Of a stretch of DNA of 64,000 nt, positions 19,696-28,168 are shown one piece after another (the stretch's first letter is position 1; every line of letters begins with the position of its first letter). Source of the DNA: Hymenobacter nivis (GTDB lineage Bacteria > Bacteroidota > Bacteroidia > Cytophagales > Hymenobacteraceae). The notes beneath the pieces were generated by a model, which was not told the DNA's origin, searched no databases, and saw only the letters and a program-made list of their open reading frames with translations. A program made the translations under genes and the position numbers. The stretch is taken from positions 1,364,001 through 1,428,000 of the forward strand of contig NZ_CP029145.1 of the NCBI RefSeq assembly GCF_003149515.1, in the 5' to 3' direction.

Positions 19696-19703
19696 CAAAG
19701 GTA
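19696..19703 (-). promoter_or_regulatory. Bacteroidota -7 box upstream of rpsO (TACCTTTG on the minus strand)
   Basis: The reverse complement reads TACCTTTG, a full match to TAnnTTTG, 71 bases before the rpsO start codon. A TTG lies 22 bases further upstream, slightly farther than the usual spacing. The remaining leader could hold an S15 autoregulatory site; I cannot demonstrate one. Confidence 0.6.
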
Positions 19704-19747
19704 TGCCGTTTAATTAAATAATTGGCAACAAAAATTGCCCCGGGGCC

Positions 19748-21196
19748 CTATTCTTCGCCCTCGGGCTTTGTGATCCGGCGCAGGCCCGGCAGGCCCAGGC
19801 GCCGGGGCAGCCGCCGCCAAAAGTCTACTTCCAGCAAACCCGAGTCGTTGTAAGCCTGGAACAATAAAAATAGCCCCACAGGCAGCAGCACCAGGTTGGC
19901 CATCCACACGCCTACGCCCACAGGCAGCACAAACTCCTTGGCGTACTTAGTGCCCGTGATGGTGAGCACGTAGTACACAATAAAGAACAAAATGGACACC
20001 AGGATGGGCACACCCAAGCCACCCTTCTTGATGATGGACCCCAACGGGGCCCCAATCAGGAACATGAGCAACACGGCCACCGACTGGGCATACTTGTTAT
20101 AAATCTCGACGCGGTACTGGGCCGAGTCACGGGCCAGGTTATCGAGTTTATCGGCGGTGACCTTGAACGACTCGCGCAGGTTACGGGCCCGGGTGGCCGC
20201 CTGCTCCACCATGGGGGCCGTCAGCTTGGGCAAGCGGCGCACCGGTACTTGCCAATTGGCCACCCGGCGGCTAGCCGCCGCCCCCAGCGTGTCGAAGCGC
20301 AGGTACGTGTAGTAGGCATCGAGCTGGCGGGGCATTTGCTGGCGCGCCAGGCCCAGGCTGCGCTGAATAGAATCGGTACCGGCGCGCAGCTGCGGGATGG
20401 TGAGCATCATCCGGTTGGTCTGGAAGAGCTCTTCCTTCGTGCGGTTGAGGTCGAACGAGGCCAGTGAGAACGTCACCACGTTGTGGTCAAAACCCTGGCG
20501 GATGAAGCTGGCCCCGGCGCGGTTCTGGGCGTCGGGCTGCTCTACGTAGTTGTGGCCGTGGAAAAGCTCCAGGCCCAGGTAGGCCCCATTGAAGCGCGTG
20601 AACATGCGGCCCGAATCGGCCAGCATCACGGTATAGTTGCCACTCTGCTGGGTATGGTTGTAAATCATCACCCCGTGCAAGCGGTCTTTGTTGGGGCCCG
20701 TCTTGCGGTCCACCTTAATGGTGTAGCCCGGGATGCCGCCGTAGAACACACCTTCGCGGATGTCAAGGGCGAGTTTTTGCTGGCGCACATCCCACAGCAA
20801 GCTGTAGGCTTTGAGGTTGGCCTTGGGCACCACCGTTTTGTTGAACCAAAACGAGGCCAGCAACAGGCCTAGGCTTACCACCAACACCGGCCGCAGGATG
20901 CGCGTGAGGGCAATACCTGAGGCCTTAATGGCCGTCAGCTCGTGGTGCTCGCCCATGCTGCCGTACGTCATCAGCGACGAGAGCAGCACGGCCAGTGGCA
21001 ACGAAGTGGGCACAATCAGCACGCTCAGGAAAAATAGCAGCTTGCCAATAACCGGCAGGCCCAGGTCCTTGCCAATGATGTCGTCGAGGTACTTGAGCAG
21101 CGTTTGAGTGAGCAGAATGAACTGCACTACTGCAAACGTGAGCAGGAACGGCCCGGCGAAGGCCTTTAAAATTAGCTTATCGAGTTTCTTGATCAT
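19748..21196 (-). CDS. LptF/LptG family permease (lipopolysaccharide export)
   Basis: Inner-membrane subunit of the LptBFG transporter that extracts LPS for delivery to the outer membrane. From ATG 21196 it has 482 residues. Three N-terminal membrane helices (first near residues 13-32) are followed by a large periplasmic domain and three C-terminal helices, the YjgP/YjgQ plan. MIKKLDKLILKAFAGPFLLT is a characteristic start. Only one such gene is here. An IS element is inserted about 75 bases upstream, which may have separated it from its former promoter or from the START-like gene. Confidence 0.92.
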   Translation of the reverse strand: MIKKLDKLILKAFAGPFLLTFAVVQFILLTQTLLKYLDDIIGKDLGLPVIGKLLFFLSVLIVPTSLPLAVLLSSLMTYGSMGEHHELTAIKASGIALTRILRPVLVVSLGLLLASFWFNKTVVPKANLKAYSLLWDVRQQKLALDIREGVFYGGIPGYTIKVDRKTGPNKDRLHGVMIYNHTQQSGNYTVMLADSGRMFTRFNGAYLGLELFHGHNYVEQPDAQNRAGASFIRQGFDHNVVTFSLASFDLNRTKEELFQTNRMMLTIPQLRAGTDSIQRSLGLARQQMPRQLDAYYTYLRFDTLGAAASRRVANWQVPVRRLPKLTAPMVEQAATRARNLRESFKVTADKLDNLARDSAQYRVEIYNKYAQSVAVLLMFLIGAPLGSIIKKGGLGVPILVSILFFIVYYVLTITGTKYAKEFVLPVGVGVWMANLVLLPVGLFLLFQAYNDSGLLEVDFWRRLPRRLGLPGLRRITKPEGEE

Positions 21197-21266
21197 GCGC
21201 AGGGCCAAACAATAACGCAACCACGCCCTACCAACGGGGCAAGCGGCCAAATCGTGCGTGAGGGCC

Positions 21267-22232
21267 CTAGCTGTATGGTCCCGGTGTATGGGGAAGGGGG
21301 TCGCGGGTTGGATCGCGATGAAAGATAGTAGGATTTTTTCGCCATTCCGCACAAATAAATTCGTGCGGGGTTAGGCCCTTCAAGCGCTTGAGCCGCTTGG
21401 CGTAGTTGTAAGCCAGCAAAAAGGCTTGTAAGTGACTGTCTAACTGCGCGCTCGTCTCGTAGTGAAACTGCTTAATCGTGGCCTCCTTCACCGTCCGGTT
21501 CATCCGCTCTACCTGCCCATTGGTCCAGGGGTGAGCCGGCTTGGTAAAGCGCTGCTCGATGCCCCACTCGTCGCAGAGCTGACCGAAAGGATGGCGACCG
21601 ACTTTCGTATGATGCGGTAAGTTTCGGAATTGAATACCGTTGTCCGTCAACAGCTTATGCACCTTGTAGGGAATCTGCGGCAAGACCCGGCGCAAAAAGT
21701 CCGTGGCGATGGCCTGCGTGGCCTGTAGCTGTAACTCGGCGAAGGCCAGCTTGCTGGTGCGGTCAATGGCCACGAATAAATACTGCTTGCCTTCTTCGGT
21801 CTGGACTTCGGCAAAATCCACGTGCAGGTAGCCCAGCTCGTAGGCCTTAAACAGCGCCTTACCCGCCCCGGCTGCCGGCTCGTCGGCTGGGGGTAAGCGG
21901 CTGATGCCGTGGCGTTGGAAGCAGCGGTGCAGGGCCGAGCGGCTCAGGTGCGGAAGCGTCTCCTGCAAGGCATAGAGGCAGTCATCGAGTGGCAGCAGCG
22001 TGTGCTGGCGGAAGAGTACAACGGCCGCCTCTTCCGCGGGGGTGAGCCCAGTGGAGGCCGGTTTGGGGCCGCGCACAGCCTCTTCCGTACTGGTACGCCG
22101 CCGCCACTTGCGCACGGTGCCCTGGGTCAGGCCCAGGCGCTTGGCTAGCGTTTGTACGCCTTCTGTACTTTGCTGGATAAGGCGCCGGGTTGCCGGCGTT
22201 GTGGTGGCGCAGCCGTGTGGTACTTTTCCCAT
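21267..22232 (-). CDS. IS481-family transposase
   Basis: 321 residues: N-terminal helix-turn-helix segments (LAKRLGLTQGTVRKWRRR), then an integrase-core DDE domain with HVDFAEVQTEEGK (first Asp), LLTDNGIQF (second Asp) and NGQVERMNRTVKEA (catalytic Glu). The frame is intact, so the enzyme may be active. The stop codon TAG at 21267-21269 lies outside the element, in the target duplication, so the last codon (AGC) already uses two host bases. Confidence 0.93.
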   Translation of the reverse strand: MGKVPHGCATTTPATRRLIQQSTEGVQTLAKRLGLTQGTVRKWRRRTSTEEAVRGPKPASTGLTPAEEAAVVLFRQHTLLPLDDCLYALQETLPHLSRSALHRCFQRHGISRLPPADEPAAGAGKALFKAYELGYLHVDFAEVQTEEGKQYLFVAIDRTSKLAFAELQLQATQAIATDFLRRVLPQIPYKVHKLLTDNGIQFRNLPHHTKVGRHPFGQLCDEWGIEQRFTKPAHPWTNGQVERMNRTVKEATIKQFHYETSAQLDSHLQAFLLAYNYAKRLKRLKGLTPHEFICAEWRKNPTIFHRDPTRDPLPHTPGPYS

Positions 22233-22288
22233 CGAGTTGCCTGAAAGCTACGACAAAAGTCCCCTTTCCCATCCCCTGGGACTATACA
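21272..22288 (-). mobile_element. IS481-type insertion sequence, 1017 bp, with 6-bp target duplication
   Basis: Ends are imperfect inverted repeats: TGTATGGTCCC... at 21272 and TGTATAGTCCC... read inward from 22288, matching at 23 of 28 positions. It is flanked by the direct repeat CCTAGC (21266-21271 and 22289-22294). One intact transposase gene is inside. The insertion is in the gap between the START-like gene and lptF/G; both duplicated flanks contain the TAG stop codon. Confidence 0.93.
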
Positions 22289-22289
22289 C

Positions 22290-22700
22290 CTAGCCCCCTA
22301 CTTGCTCGCGCAGTCTGGCCACGAGCCCGTCCCAGAGCTCGCGCTGTTCAGCGGCTTGGGCCGAGGAATAGTCCACGACGTGCAAAAACACCTCGTCCGT
22401 CACTTCCGACGAGTGCAGGGTGAATTCCACGTAGCTGGGATCGGCCGAGATGGCATGCTCTGGCCCCGAAAACACGTAGCGCGCGGCACGGTTGAGGCGC
22501 TGGGGCCCAACTTCTGCGTAGTGGTTCTCGCGGTCCCACACAAAGTTCAATCGCCCACCCGCTACGTGGTTCACATCGTCGCAAAACCACCGGGCCAGGC
22601 CCGCAGCCGTAGCCAAGTAAGGAAACAGAATTTTAGGCGAGGCATTGATGGAGAAATCCCCCACAAACCGCGTTTTGGTTTGGGTATCAGGCATAGCCAT
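22290..22700 (-). CDS. START-like domain protein (SRPBCC superfamily)
   Basis: 136 residues from the ATG at 22700 (22694 is an alternative). The pattern SPKILFPYLATAAGLARWFCDDVN, with a later FVWDRENHYAEV strand, matches the START-like proteins of Bacteroidota, relatives of the AHSA1/SRPBCC fold. Here the match reads NASPKILFPYLAT. Role unknown; lipid or small hydrophobic ligand binding is typical of the fold. Its stop codon lies exactly within the 6-bp target duplication of the IS481-type element, so the protein end is preserved. Before the insertion it was about 75 bases upstream of lptF/G. Confidence 0.85.
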   Translation of the reverse strand: MAMPDTQTKTRFVGDFSINASPKILFPYLATAAGLARWFCDDVNHVAGGRLNFVWDRENHYAEVGPQRLNRAARYVFSGPEHAISADPSYVEFTLHSSEVTDEVFLHVVDYSSAQAAEQRELWDGLVARLREQVGG

Positions 22701-22781
22701 GGCACTAAACAATTAAGAACGAGGATCCCGACCCAGTAAAGGGCCAGTGACACAGAAAAATCTACAATATTGGGGCCCTAT

Positions 22782-22812
22782 TTGCGGGAAAGCCATTTTT
22801 TCATTACCTTTG
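22782..22812 (+). promoter_or_regulatory. Promoter of tRNA-Met
   Basis: TTTGCGGG (TTG at 22782) is followed by TACCTTTG at 22805-22812, a good Bacteroidota -33/-7 pair with 20 bases between them. Transcription would begin a few bases before the tRNA at 22827. Confidence 0.75.
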
Positions 22813-22826
22813 CACCCATAAAACCC

Positions 22827-22900
22827 GGCGGGGTAGCTCAGTTGGTTAGAGCACAGGATTCATAACCCTGAGGTCGGCGGATCGTACCCGCCTCCCGCTA
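22827..22900 (+). tRNA. tRNA-Met (CAT anticodon)
   Basis: 74 bases folding as a cloverleaf. The acceptor GGCGGGG pairs with TCCCGCT, with G-U at both ends. The D arm is GCTC...GAGC, the anticodon loop TTCATAA, and the T stem GGCGG/CCGCC. CCA is not encoded. A-C faces close the anticodon stem and the T loop reads ATCGTAC rather than TTCGANN, both slightly unusual. CAT could also be an elongator Met or an Ile2 (lysidine) tRNA; G1-U72 pairing argues against an initiator, which normally has an unpaired 1-72. Confidence 0.9.
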
Positions 22901-22905
22901 CGTTT

Positions 22906-22942
22906 AAAAACCGTGTTGGCCTTGTGCCAGGACGGTTTTTTT
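22906..22942 (+). terminator. Terminator of the tRNA-Met transcript
   Basis: AAAAACCGT pairs with ACGGTTTTT, with an inner TTGGC/GCCAG stem, ending in a T run a few bases after the tRNA. Confidence 0.8.
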
Positions 22943-23013
22943 ATGGCCCAGGAGTTCAAATCCAGCGTGAAGCTTGCTTGATAAGAGGCAGTGCTAAAAC
23001 TCCCCCGAAGCAA

Positions 23014-23046
23014 GAAAACGCCGCGCCTTGCGGCACCGGCGTTTTC
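23014..23046 (-). terminator. Terminator after rplT
   Basis: GAAAACGCCG pairs with CGGCGTTTTC; on the minus strand the T tract follows the stem. It closes the thrS-infC-rpmI-rplT cluster. Confidence 0.8.
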
Positions 23047-23072
23047 CTGGTGGTAATGGGGCCGGGCGTGGA

Positions 23073-23417
23073 TTATTTAATCTTCTCCACAATGCCCTGG
23101 AAGGCAACCGGGTGGTTCAGGGCGAGGTCGGCCAGCACCTTGCGGTTCAGTTCAATGCCAGCCTTCTTCAAACCGCCCATCAATTGCGAATACGACAGGC
23201 CGTGCTGGCGAGCACCGGCATTAATACGCTGAATCCAAAGGGCGCGGAATTCGCGCTTCTTTACCTTGCGGTCGCGGTAGGCGTAAAGTAAGCCTTTCTC
23301 AACGGCGTTCTTGGCAACGGTCCACACGTTTTTGCGACGGCCGTAATAGCCTTTCGCCAAACGCATGATTTTTTTGCGGCGGTGGCGCGAGGCCACGTGG
23401 TTGACACTTCTTGGCAT
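23073..23417 (-). CDS. rplT: 50S ribosomal protein L20
   Basis: 114 residues, normal length, with the basic N-terminal extension [29 protein letters not shown] and the globular part [24 protein letters not shown]20 initiates 50S assembly and in other bacteria represses its own operon; whether a repressor site exists here is not visible. Last gene of the infC-rpmI-rplT cluster. Confidence 0.97.
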   Translation of the reverse strand: MPRSVNHVASRHRRKKIMRLAKGYYGRRKNVWTVAKNAVEKGLLYAYRDRKVKKREFRALWIQRINAGARQHGLSYSQLMGGLKKAGIELNRKVLADLALNHPVAFQGIVEKIK

Positions 23418-23503
23418 AACCTAGATTGTTTTTGGCAGCCGGCGTCACTGCACGGCGGCAGTGGCTTGGAATTGCGGCCGGAAGCCTGGTGATTGTTTGG
23501 TTG

Positions 23504-23593
23504 TCAGTTGCTCGTTGTCAGTTATTCGTTGTCAGTTGTTAGCCTCAAATGACAGTATTTAGGAAGACCTAGCAACTGACAACGAGCAACTGA
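23504..23593. repeat. Inverted repeat of the TTGTCAGTTGC type between rpmI and rplT
   Basis: TCAGTTGCTCGTTGTCAGTT (23504-23523) and its exact complement (23574-23593) flank about 50 bases. A similar but not identical repeat (TTGCTGGTTGTCGG...) lies at 37342-37397. It sits inside a ribosomal protein operon, where a long hairpin could affect rplT expression. Confidence 0.8.
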
Positions 23594-23602
23594 CCACTAA
23601 AA

Positions 23603-23797
23603 TTAGATGTTCAGCATTTGTTTCACCCGGTTCATGTCGGCGCTGCTCACGAGGCCGGCATGGGTAAGGTTACGCTTGCGCTTGGTGCTCTTCTTGGTCA
23701 GAATGTGCGATTTATAGGCGTGCTTCCGCTTCACCTTGCCCGAGCCGGTGAGCGTGAACCGCTTCTTAGCACCGGATTTCGTCTTTACTTTCGGCAT
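23603..23797 (-). CDS. rpmI: 50S ribosomal protein L35
   Basis: 64 residues, strongly basic, with the L35 pattern [20 protein letters not shown], then [18 protein letters not shown] and a C-terminal NRVKQML. Between infC and rplT, the universal order. Confidence 0.97.
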   Translation of the reverse strand: MPKVKTKSGAKKRFTLTGSGKVKRKHAYKSHILTKKSTKRKRNLTHAGLVSSADMNRVKQMLNI

Positions 23798-23880
23798 TGT
23801 AGTGGGGTTTGGGGTGGTTGTTGATTGTTTGTTGATTGCTGACCGACCGTGGGCCGGGAAGCCATCCGCAACCGGATATG

Positions 23881-24564
23881 CTATTCAGTATCGGCCTCCG
23901 CGGTGGCCGGGGCTTCGGCTTCCTGCGGCGCAGCCTCTTGGGCAGCGGCCGGCTTGGGGGCCTTTTTCTCCGGCTTGTCGCCGGCAGCAGCGGGTTTCGC
24001 GGCGGGCTTGGCTACGATAGCGGCTTTGGGTGCAAGGTAGAGAAACATCCGTTTGCCTTCGAGCTTGGGGAGTTGCTCTACTTTAGCGAGGTCCTCAAGG
24101 GCCTGGGCAAATTTGAGCAGCAGGATTTCGCCCCGCTCTTTAAACACAATGCTCCGGCCGACGAAGTGCACATAGCTCTTGATTTTTGCGCCTTCGCGCA
24201 AAAATTCCTGGGCGTGCTTCACCTTGAAAGCAAAATCGTGCTCGTCGGTGTTGGGTCCGAAACGAATTTCCTTGAGGACAACCTTGGTTTGCTTGGCCTT
24301 TAGCTCGCGGGTTTTCTTCTTCTGCTCGTACTTAAATTTCGAGTAGTCGATGACGCGGCAAACGGGCGGCGTGGCCGTGGGCGAAATCTCGACGAGGTCG
24401 AGGTTTTGCTCCTGAGCCATTTTACGGGCTTGGTCTGTGGTGTACACACCCTGGGGCACGTTGTCGCCAACTAGGCGGACTTCGCGGGCCAGGATCTTCT
24501 GGTTGATTTTGAACGGCTCCTCCACCTGCTGGCGGGGCACGTACCGACGATTCGGGGTTGCTAT
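23881..24564 (-). CDS. infC: Translation initiation factor IF-3 (AUA start)
   Basis: Binds the 30S subunit and checks start codons. From 24564 it has 227 residues. The N-domain starts [28 protein letters not shown]; the linker [11 protein letters not shown] and C-domain ([29 protein letters not shown]) follow. After about residue 180 comes an Ala/Pro/Glu-rich tail of about 45 residues. No ATG, GTG or TTG is suitably placed. The codon ATA at 24564 follows AGGAGG by eight bases, a perfect Shine-Dalgarno in a phylum where these are rare. Other infC genes start at AUU, the basis of autoregulation, so AUA is likely the true start. Confidence 0.93.
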   Translation of the reverse strand: MATPNRRYVPRQQVEEPFKINQKILAREVRLVGDNVPQGVYTTDQARKMAQEQNLDLVEISPTATPPVCRVIDYSKFKYEQKKKTRELKAKQTKVVLKEIRFGPNTDEHDFAFKVKHAQEFLREGAKIKSYVHFVGRSIVFKERGEILLLKFAQALEDLAKVEQLPKLEGKRMFLYLAPKAAIVAKPAAKPAAAGDKPEKKAPKPAAAQEAAPQEAEAPATAEADTE

Positions 24565-24572
24565 GGTTTGGT

Positions 24573-24578
24573 CCTCCT
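24573..24578 (-). promoter_or_regulatory. Ribosome binding site deciding the infC start
   Basis: AGGAGG on the minus strand, eight bases before ATA at 24564. It is a full anti-Shine-Dalgarno match, and is the main argument for the AUA start of infC. Confidence 0.85.
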
Positions 24579-24698
24579 GCGAAAAAAGTGGCTGAGAATA
24601 GATTTTAGGGCTGATTGGCCTGAGTAACCCCTGGCAATCAGGGGGCAAATATCGTTATTTTTATTCGTAAAGGCAAACCAGCACGGTTAACTTTCCAT

Positions 24699-24746
24699 AA
24701 ACGAGGCCGCCAGGGGCCCAGATAGCGGGGTTCCGGCGGCTCGTTT
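24699..24746 (-). terminator. Hairpin between thrS and infC
   Basis: AAACGAG(G)CCGCC pairs with GGCGGCTCGTTT with one bulge, inside the thrS-infC gap. There is no strong T tract, so it may be a weak terminator, an attenuator or a leader structure for infC. Confidence 0.45.
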
Positions 24747-24777
24747 ACTGAAAACCAGGGCACTGGCGCACGCTGTT

Positions 24778-26712
24778 TTAGATGGCTGCGGCTACCTGGC
24801 TTTGCACGCTGGCGATAAAATCGGCCACCGACAGGGCCCCCAAGTCGCCTTCGCCGTGGCGGCGCACGCCGACGGCCCCAGCTTCGGCCTCCTTCTCCCC
24901 TACGACTAATAAGTACGGGGTCTTAGCCAATTCCGCGTCGCGGATTTTACGGCCAATGCGCTCGTCGCGGGCATCCACAGTGCCACGCAGGTCGGCGGCT
25001 TCCAACTGGGCTTTCACCTCGTAGGCGTAGTCAATAAACTTGTCGGAAATGGGCAGCACGATGAACTGCTCAGGCGTGAGCCAGAGCGGGAAATTACCAG
25101 CGCAGTGCTCAATAAGAACCGCTACAAAACGCTCCAGCGAGCCGAAGGGGGCCCGGTGCAGCATCACGGGGCGCTGCTTAGTGTTGTCGGACGCTACGTA
25201 CTCCAGGTCAAAGCGTTCGGGCAGGTTGTAGTCTACCTGAATGGTGCCCAGCTGCCAGCGGCGGCCCAGCGCATCGCGCACCATGAAGTCGAGCTTGGGG
25301 CCGTAGAAGGCCGCCTCGCCCAGTTCCGTGACGGTGATAAGGCCTTTTTCGGCGGCGGCTTCCTGGATGGCGCTTTCGGCCAGGGCCCAGTTCTCGTCGG
25401 AGCCGATATACTTGGTTTTATTCTCGGGGTCGCGCAGGCTAATTTGGGCGGTGTAGTCTTCGAAGCCCAGGGCCTTGAAGACGTACAACACCAAGTCAAT
25501 CACCTTCTTAAACTCGTCCTTCACCTGGTCGGGGCGGCAGAAGATATGGGCATCGTCCTGGGTGAAGCCGCGCACACGGGTGAGGCCGTGCAGCTCGCCC
25601 GATTGCTCGTAGCGGTACACGGTGCCGAATTCGGCGTAGCGCACCGGCAGGTCGCGGTAGCTGCGAGGCTCCGTTTTGTAAATTTCGCAGTGGTGAGGGC
25701 AGTTCATCGGCTTGAGGAAGAACTCCTCGCCGGGGTTGGGCGTGCGGATGGGCTGGAACGAGTCGGCCCCGTACTTTTCGTAGTGGCCGCTGGTGACGTA
25801 CAGCTCCTTGGACCCGATGTGAGGCGTGACGACGGGCTGGTAACCGGCCTTCACCTGGGCCTTGCGCAGGAACTGTTCGAGGCGCTCGCGCAGGGCCGTG
25901 CCCTTGGGCAGCCATAGCGGCAGGCCGGCCCCCACCCGCTCGCTGAACGCGAAGAGCTTCAACTCTTTGCCTAACTTACGATGGTCGCGGCGCTTGGCTT
26001 CCTCCAGGCGCTCCAGGTACTCGGTGAGCTCCTTGGCCTTGGGAAACGTGATGCCGTAGAGGCGGGTAAGCTGCTTATTTTTCTCATCGCCGCGCCAATA
26101 GGCCCCGGCCACGTTCATAAGCTTCGCGGCCTTGATGGTGCTGGTGTCAGGAATGTGGGGCCCCCGGCAAAGGTCGGTAAAATTGCCCTGGGTGTAGAAC
26201 GTGATCTGGCCGTCTTCGAGGCCGTCAATCAATTCCAGCTTATAGGGGTCCTGCTTCTCGGTGAAGTAGGCAATGGCCTCGGCCTTGGGCACTTCGCGGC
26301 GCACGTACTGGCTTTTGGCCTTGGCCAGCTCCACCATCTTCTTCTCGATTTCGGGAAACTCGGTGCTACTGATGGTACGGCCTTCGCCGAGGTCTACGTC
26401 GTAGTAAAAGCCATTTTCGACGGCCGGGCCAATGGCCAGCTTCACGCCGGGATATAAGGCCTCCAACGCTTCCGCCATCAAGTGGGCCGAGGAGTGCCAG
26501 TAAGTGGCTTTGCCGGCATCATCGTTCCAGGTGAGGATGGCCACGCTTGCCTGGTCGGGCAGGGGGCGGTGCAGGTCGCGTACTTCGCCGTTCACGTTGA
26601 CGGCCAAAGCGTTGCGGGCCAGGCCCTCGGAGATGGAAGCGGCCAGGTCGTAGCCGGTGGCGTGGTCGGGTAGCTCGCGGGGCGAGCCGTCGGGAAGGGT
26701 AATATGCAGCAT
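24778..26712 (-). CDS. thrS: Threonine-tRNA ligase
   Basis: Class II synthetase charging tRNA-Thr. From ATG 26712 it has 644 residues. Domains in order: TGS (start, [19 protein letters not shown]), editing domain with [11 protein letters not shown] (the H..H motif) and the later CRGPHIP cysteine motif, catalytic core with motif 2 ([23 protein letters not shown]) and zinc Cys in [10 protein letters not shown], then the anticodon-binding domain. All catalytic motifs are intact. First gene of the cluster thrS-infC-rpmI-rplT, as in many bacteria. Confidence 0.97.
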   Translation of the reverse strand: MLHITLPDGSPRELPDHATGYDLAASISEGLARNALAVNVNGEVRDLHRPLPDQASVAILTWNDDAGKATYWHSSAHLMAEALEALYPGVKLAIGPAVENGFYYDVDLGEGRTISSTEFPEIEKKMVELAKAKSQYVRREVPKAEAIAYFTEKQDPYKLELIDGLEDGQITFYTQGNFTDLCRGPHIPDTSTIKAAKLMNVAGAYWRGDEKNKQLTRLYGITFPKAKELTEYLERLEEAKRRDHRKLGKELKLFAFSERVGAGLPLWLPKGTALRERLEQFLRKAQVKAGYQPVVTPHIGSKELYVTSGHYEKYGADSFQPIRTPNPGEEFFLKPMNCPHHCEIYKTEPRSYRDLPVRYAEFGTVYRYEQSGELHGLTRVRGFTQDDAHIFCRPDQVKDEFKKVIDLVLYVFKALGFEDYTAQISLRDPENKTKYIGSDENWALAESAIQEAAAEKGLITVTELGEAAFYGPKLDFMVRDALGRRWQLGTIQVDYNLPERFDLEYVASDNTKQRPVMLHRAPFGSLERFVAVLIEHCAGNFPLWLTPEQFIVLPISDKFIDYAYEVKAQLEAADLRGTVDARDERIGRKIRDAELAKTPYLLVVGEKEAEAGAVGVRRHGEGDLGALSVADFIASVQSQVAAAI

Positions 26713-26999
26713 AACTAGTGCCCGCGATGAGCGCAAAGCAGGCGCAAGTTACGCCCGAGGCAGGGAGTGCCTGCACGTACGGAGTGGATGGAGCCGGGAA
26801 TGGCAACGCAAACAAGCCGCGGGCGGCGCAGACGCCGGGCCCCAATTCATCCGATTCCTTACCGCACTTGCTACGGGCGCGGCTCACGGGTTCGGGCATT
26901 AGTCAAACGGCCTGCCAGTTCACGTAGCCGGTGCGGCTGGGAGTTTGGATAGTGTTTGGCCTCCTTGCGCGCCTGTGCGCCACTGCGGCGGTAGGCCGC

Positions 27000-28142
27000 C
27001 TAACGAGGGGCTAGGGGTGCCACGGCCGGGGGCTGGGCCCGCGGGGGCCCCGGGTAGTAGAGCGGGGCCGGGCGCAGGCTATCGGGCAGCAGCAGGCGGG
27101 CGCGGTTACCCACCTTCCACACCTTAAAAGTCCAGTGCGCATTACCCGGGTTTTCGGCCACCAGCAGGCGGTACTGAGCCAGGGCGGCGGGCAATTGGTT
27201 ATGAGCTTCAAGGGCTTCGGCCAGCAGGGCGCGGGCTTCGGGCAGGCGCGGATTGCGGCGCAGGGCACGGGCCAGGTGCGGGATGAGGGTGGCCGGGCGC
27301 TGGCCGTGGGCCCCGGCGGCCAGCGCCAGGCGGTAATCGGCCCGGTACTGCGTGGTGTCCAGCACCAGGGCGCGGCGGTAGAACCAGGCGGCGCTGTCGG
27401 TCACGCCCTTTAGCTCCAGCTGGCGGCCGTAGTCGTAGTGCAGGGCCCCGGAGGCGGTGTCGAGGCGCAGGCCACGGGCGGCGTAGCGTACGGCTTGCTC
27501 GGGGTCGCGCAGGGCGTTGTAGAGAAAGGCCAGCTGGTGCAAAATCTCCGGCTGGCGCGGCTCGCGGGCCAGGGCCGCCCGTAAGTAATCGAGGGCCTGG
27601 ACGGTATCGGCCGAAGCGGCGTAGGCCAAGCCTTTGTAGAACAGCGCCGCCGGCTGGTCGGGGTCGAGGCGCAGGGCCCGGTCGAGGTTGTCGAGGGCGG
27701 CGGGGTAGTTGCGGGCCGCCAAATGGGTTTCGCCCACCAGCAGCGGTAGCTCGGGCCCCGTGAAGCCATTATCGGCCGCTTGGCGGGCGGCGGCCAGGGC
27801 TTCGGGCAGGCGGCCCAGCATCCGCAGGGCCCGGGCCTGCAGAAAGTACAGGGGACCGTCGTCGTCGTCGGTCAGGTCGAGGGCAGCGGAGGCATCGCGC
27901 AGGGCGGCGGTGGGCTGGCCAGCGGCCAGGCGCAGGGCGGCGCGGCGCGAGAGCAGAGCCACATTGCCCGGCTGCTGGCGAAGGGCCCCATCCAGCTCAT
28001 CGGCCTGCACGCGGGGCCCACTCTGCACGGTGGCCAAGTCCACGAGGGTATCGGGCCGCTCGGCGGGGGCCGATTGGCAGCCTGGGAGCCCCAGCGCCGT
28101 GGCCAGCAGCCCGGCAAGCAAAATAAACGGCGCGCAACGCAT
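27000..28142 (-). CDS. TPR-repeat lipoprotein
   Basis: 380 residues from ATG 28142. The signal MRCAPFILLAGLLATALGLPGC ends in a lipobox (Cys22). Most of the rest is tetratricopeptide repeats with the classic Ala/Gly/Pro spacing, for example PAALDNLDRALRLDPDQPAALFYKGLAYA. The last 50 residues are Pro-rich. TPR lipoproteins serve as scaffolds; no partner can be named. It starts 26 bases after the upstream TPR gene ends, so the two are probably co-transcribed with parC. Confidence 0.83.
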   Translation of the reverse strand: MRCAPFILLAGLLATALGLPGCQSAPAERPDTLVDLATVQSGPRVQADELDGALRQQPGNVALLSRRAALRLAAGQPTAALRDASAALDLTDDDDGPLYFLQARALRMLGRLPEALAAARQAADNGFTGPELPLLVGETHLAARNYPAALDNLDRALRLDPDQPAALFYKGLAYAASADTVQALDYLRAALAREPRQPEILHQLAFLYNALRDPEQAVRYAARGLRLDTASGALHYDYGRQLELKGVTDSAAWFYRRALVLDTTQYRADYRLALAAGAHGQRPATLIPHLARALRRNPRLPEARALLAEALEAHNQLPAALAQYRLLVAENPGNAHWTFKVWKVGNRARLLLPDSLRPAPLYYPGPPRAQPPAVAPLAPR

Positions 28143-28168
28143 GCCCAAAAGTACGGCCCGCTGCGCCC

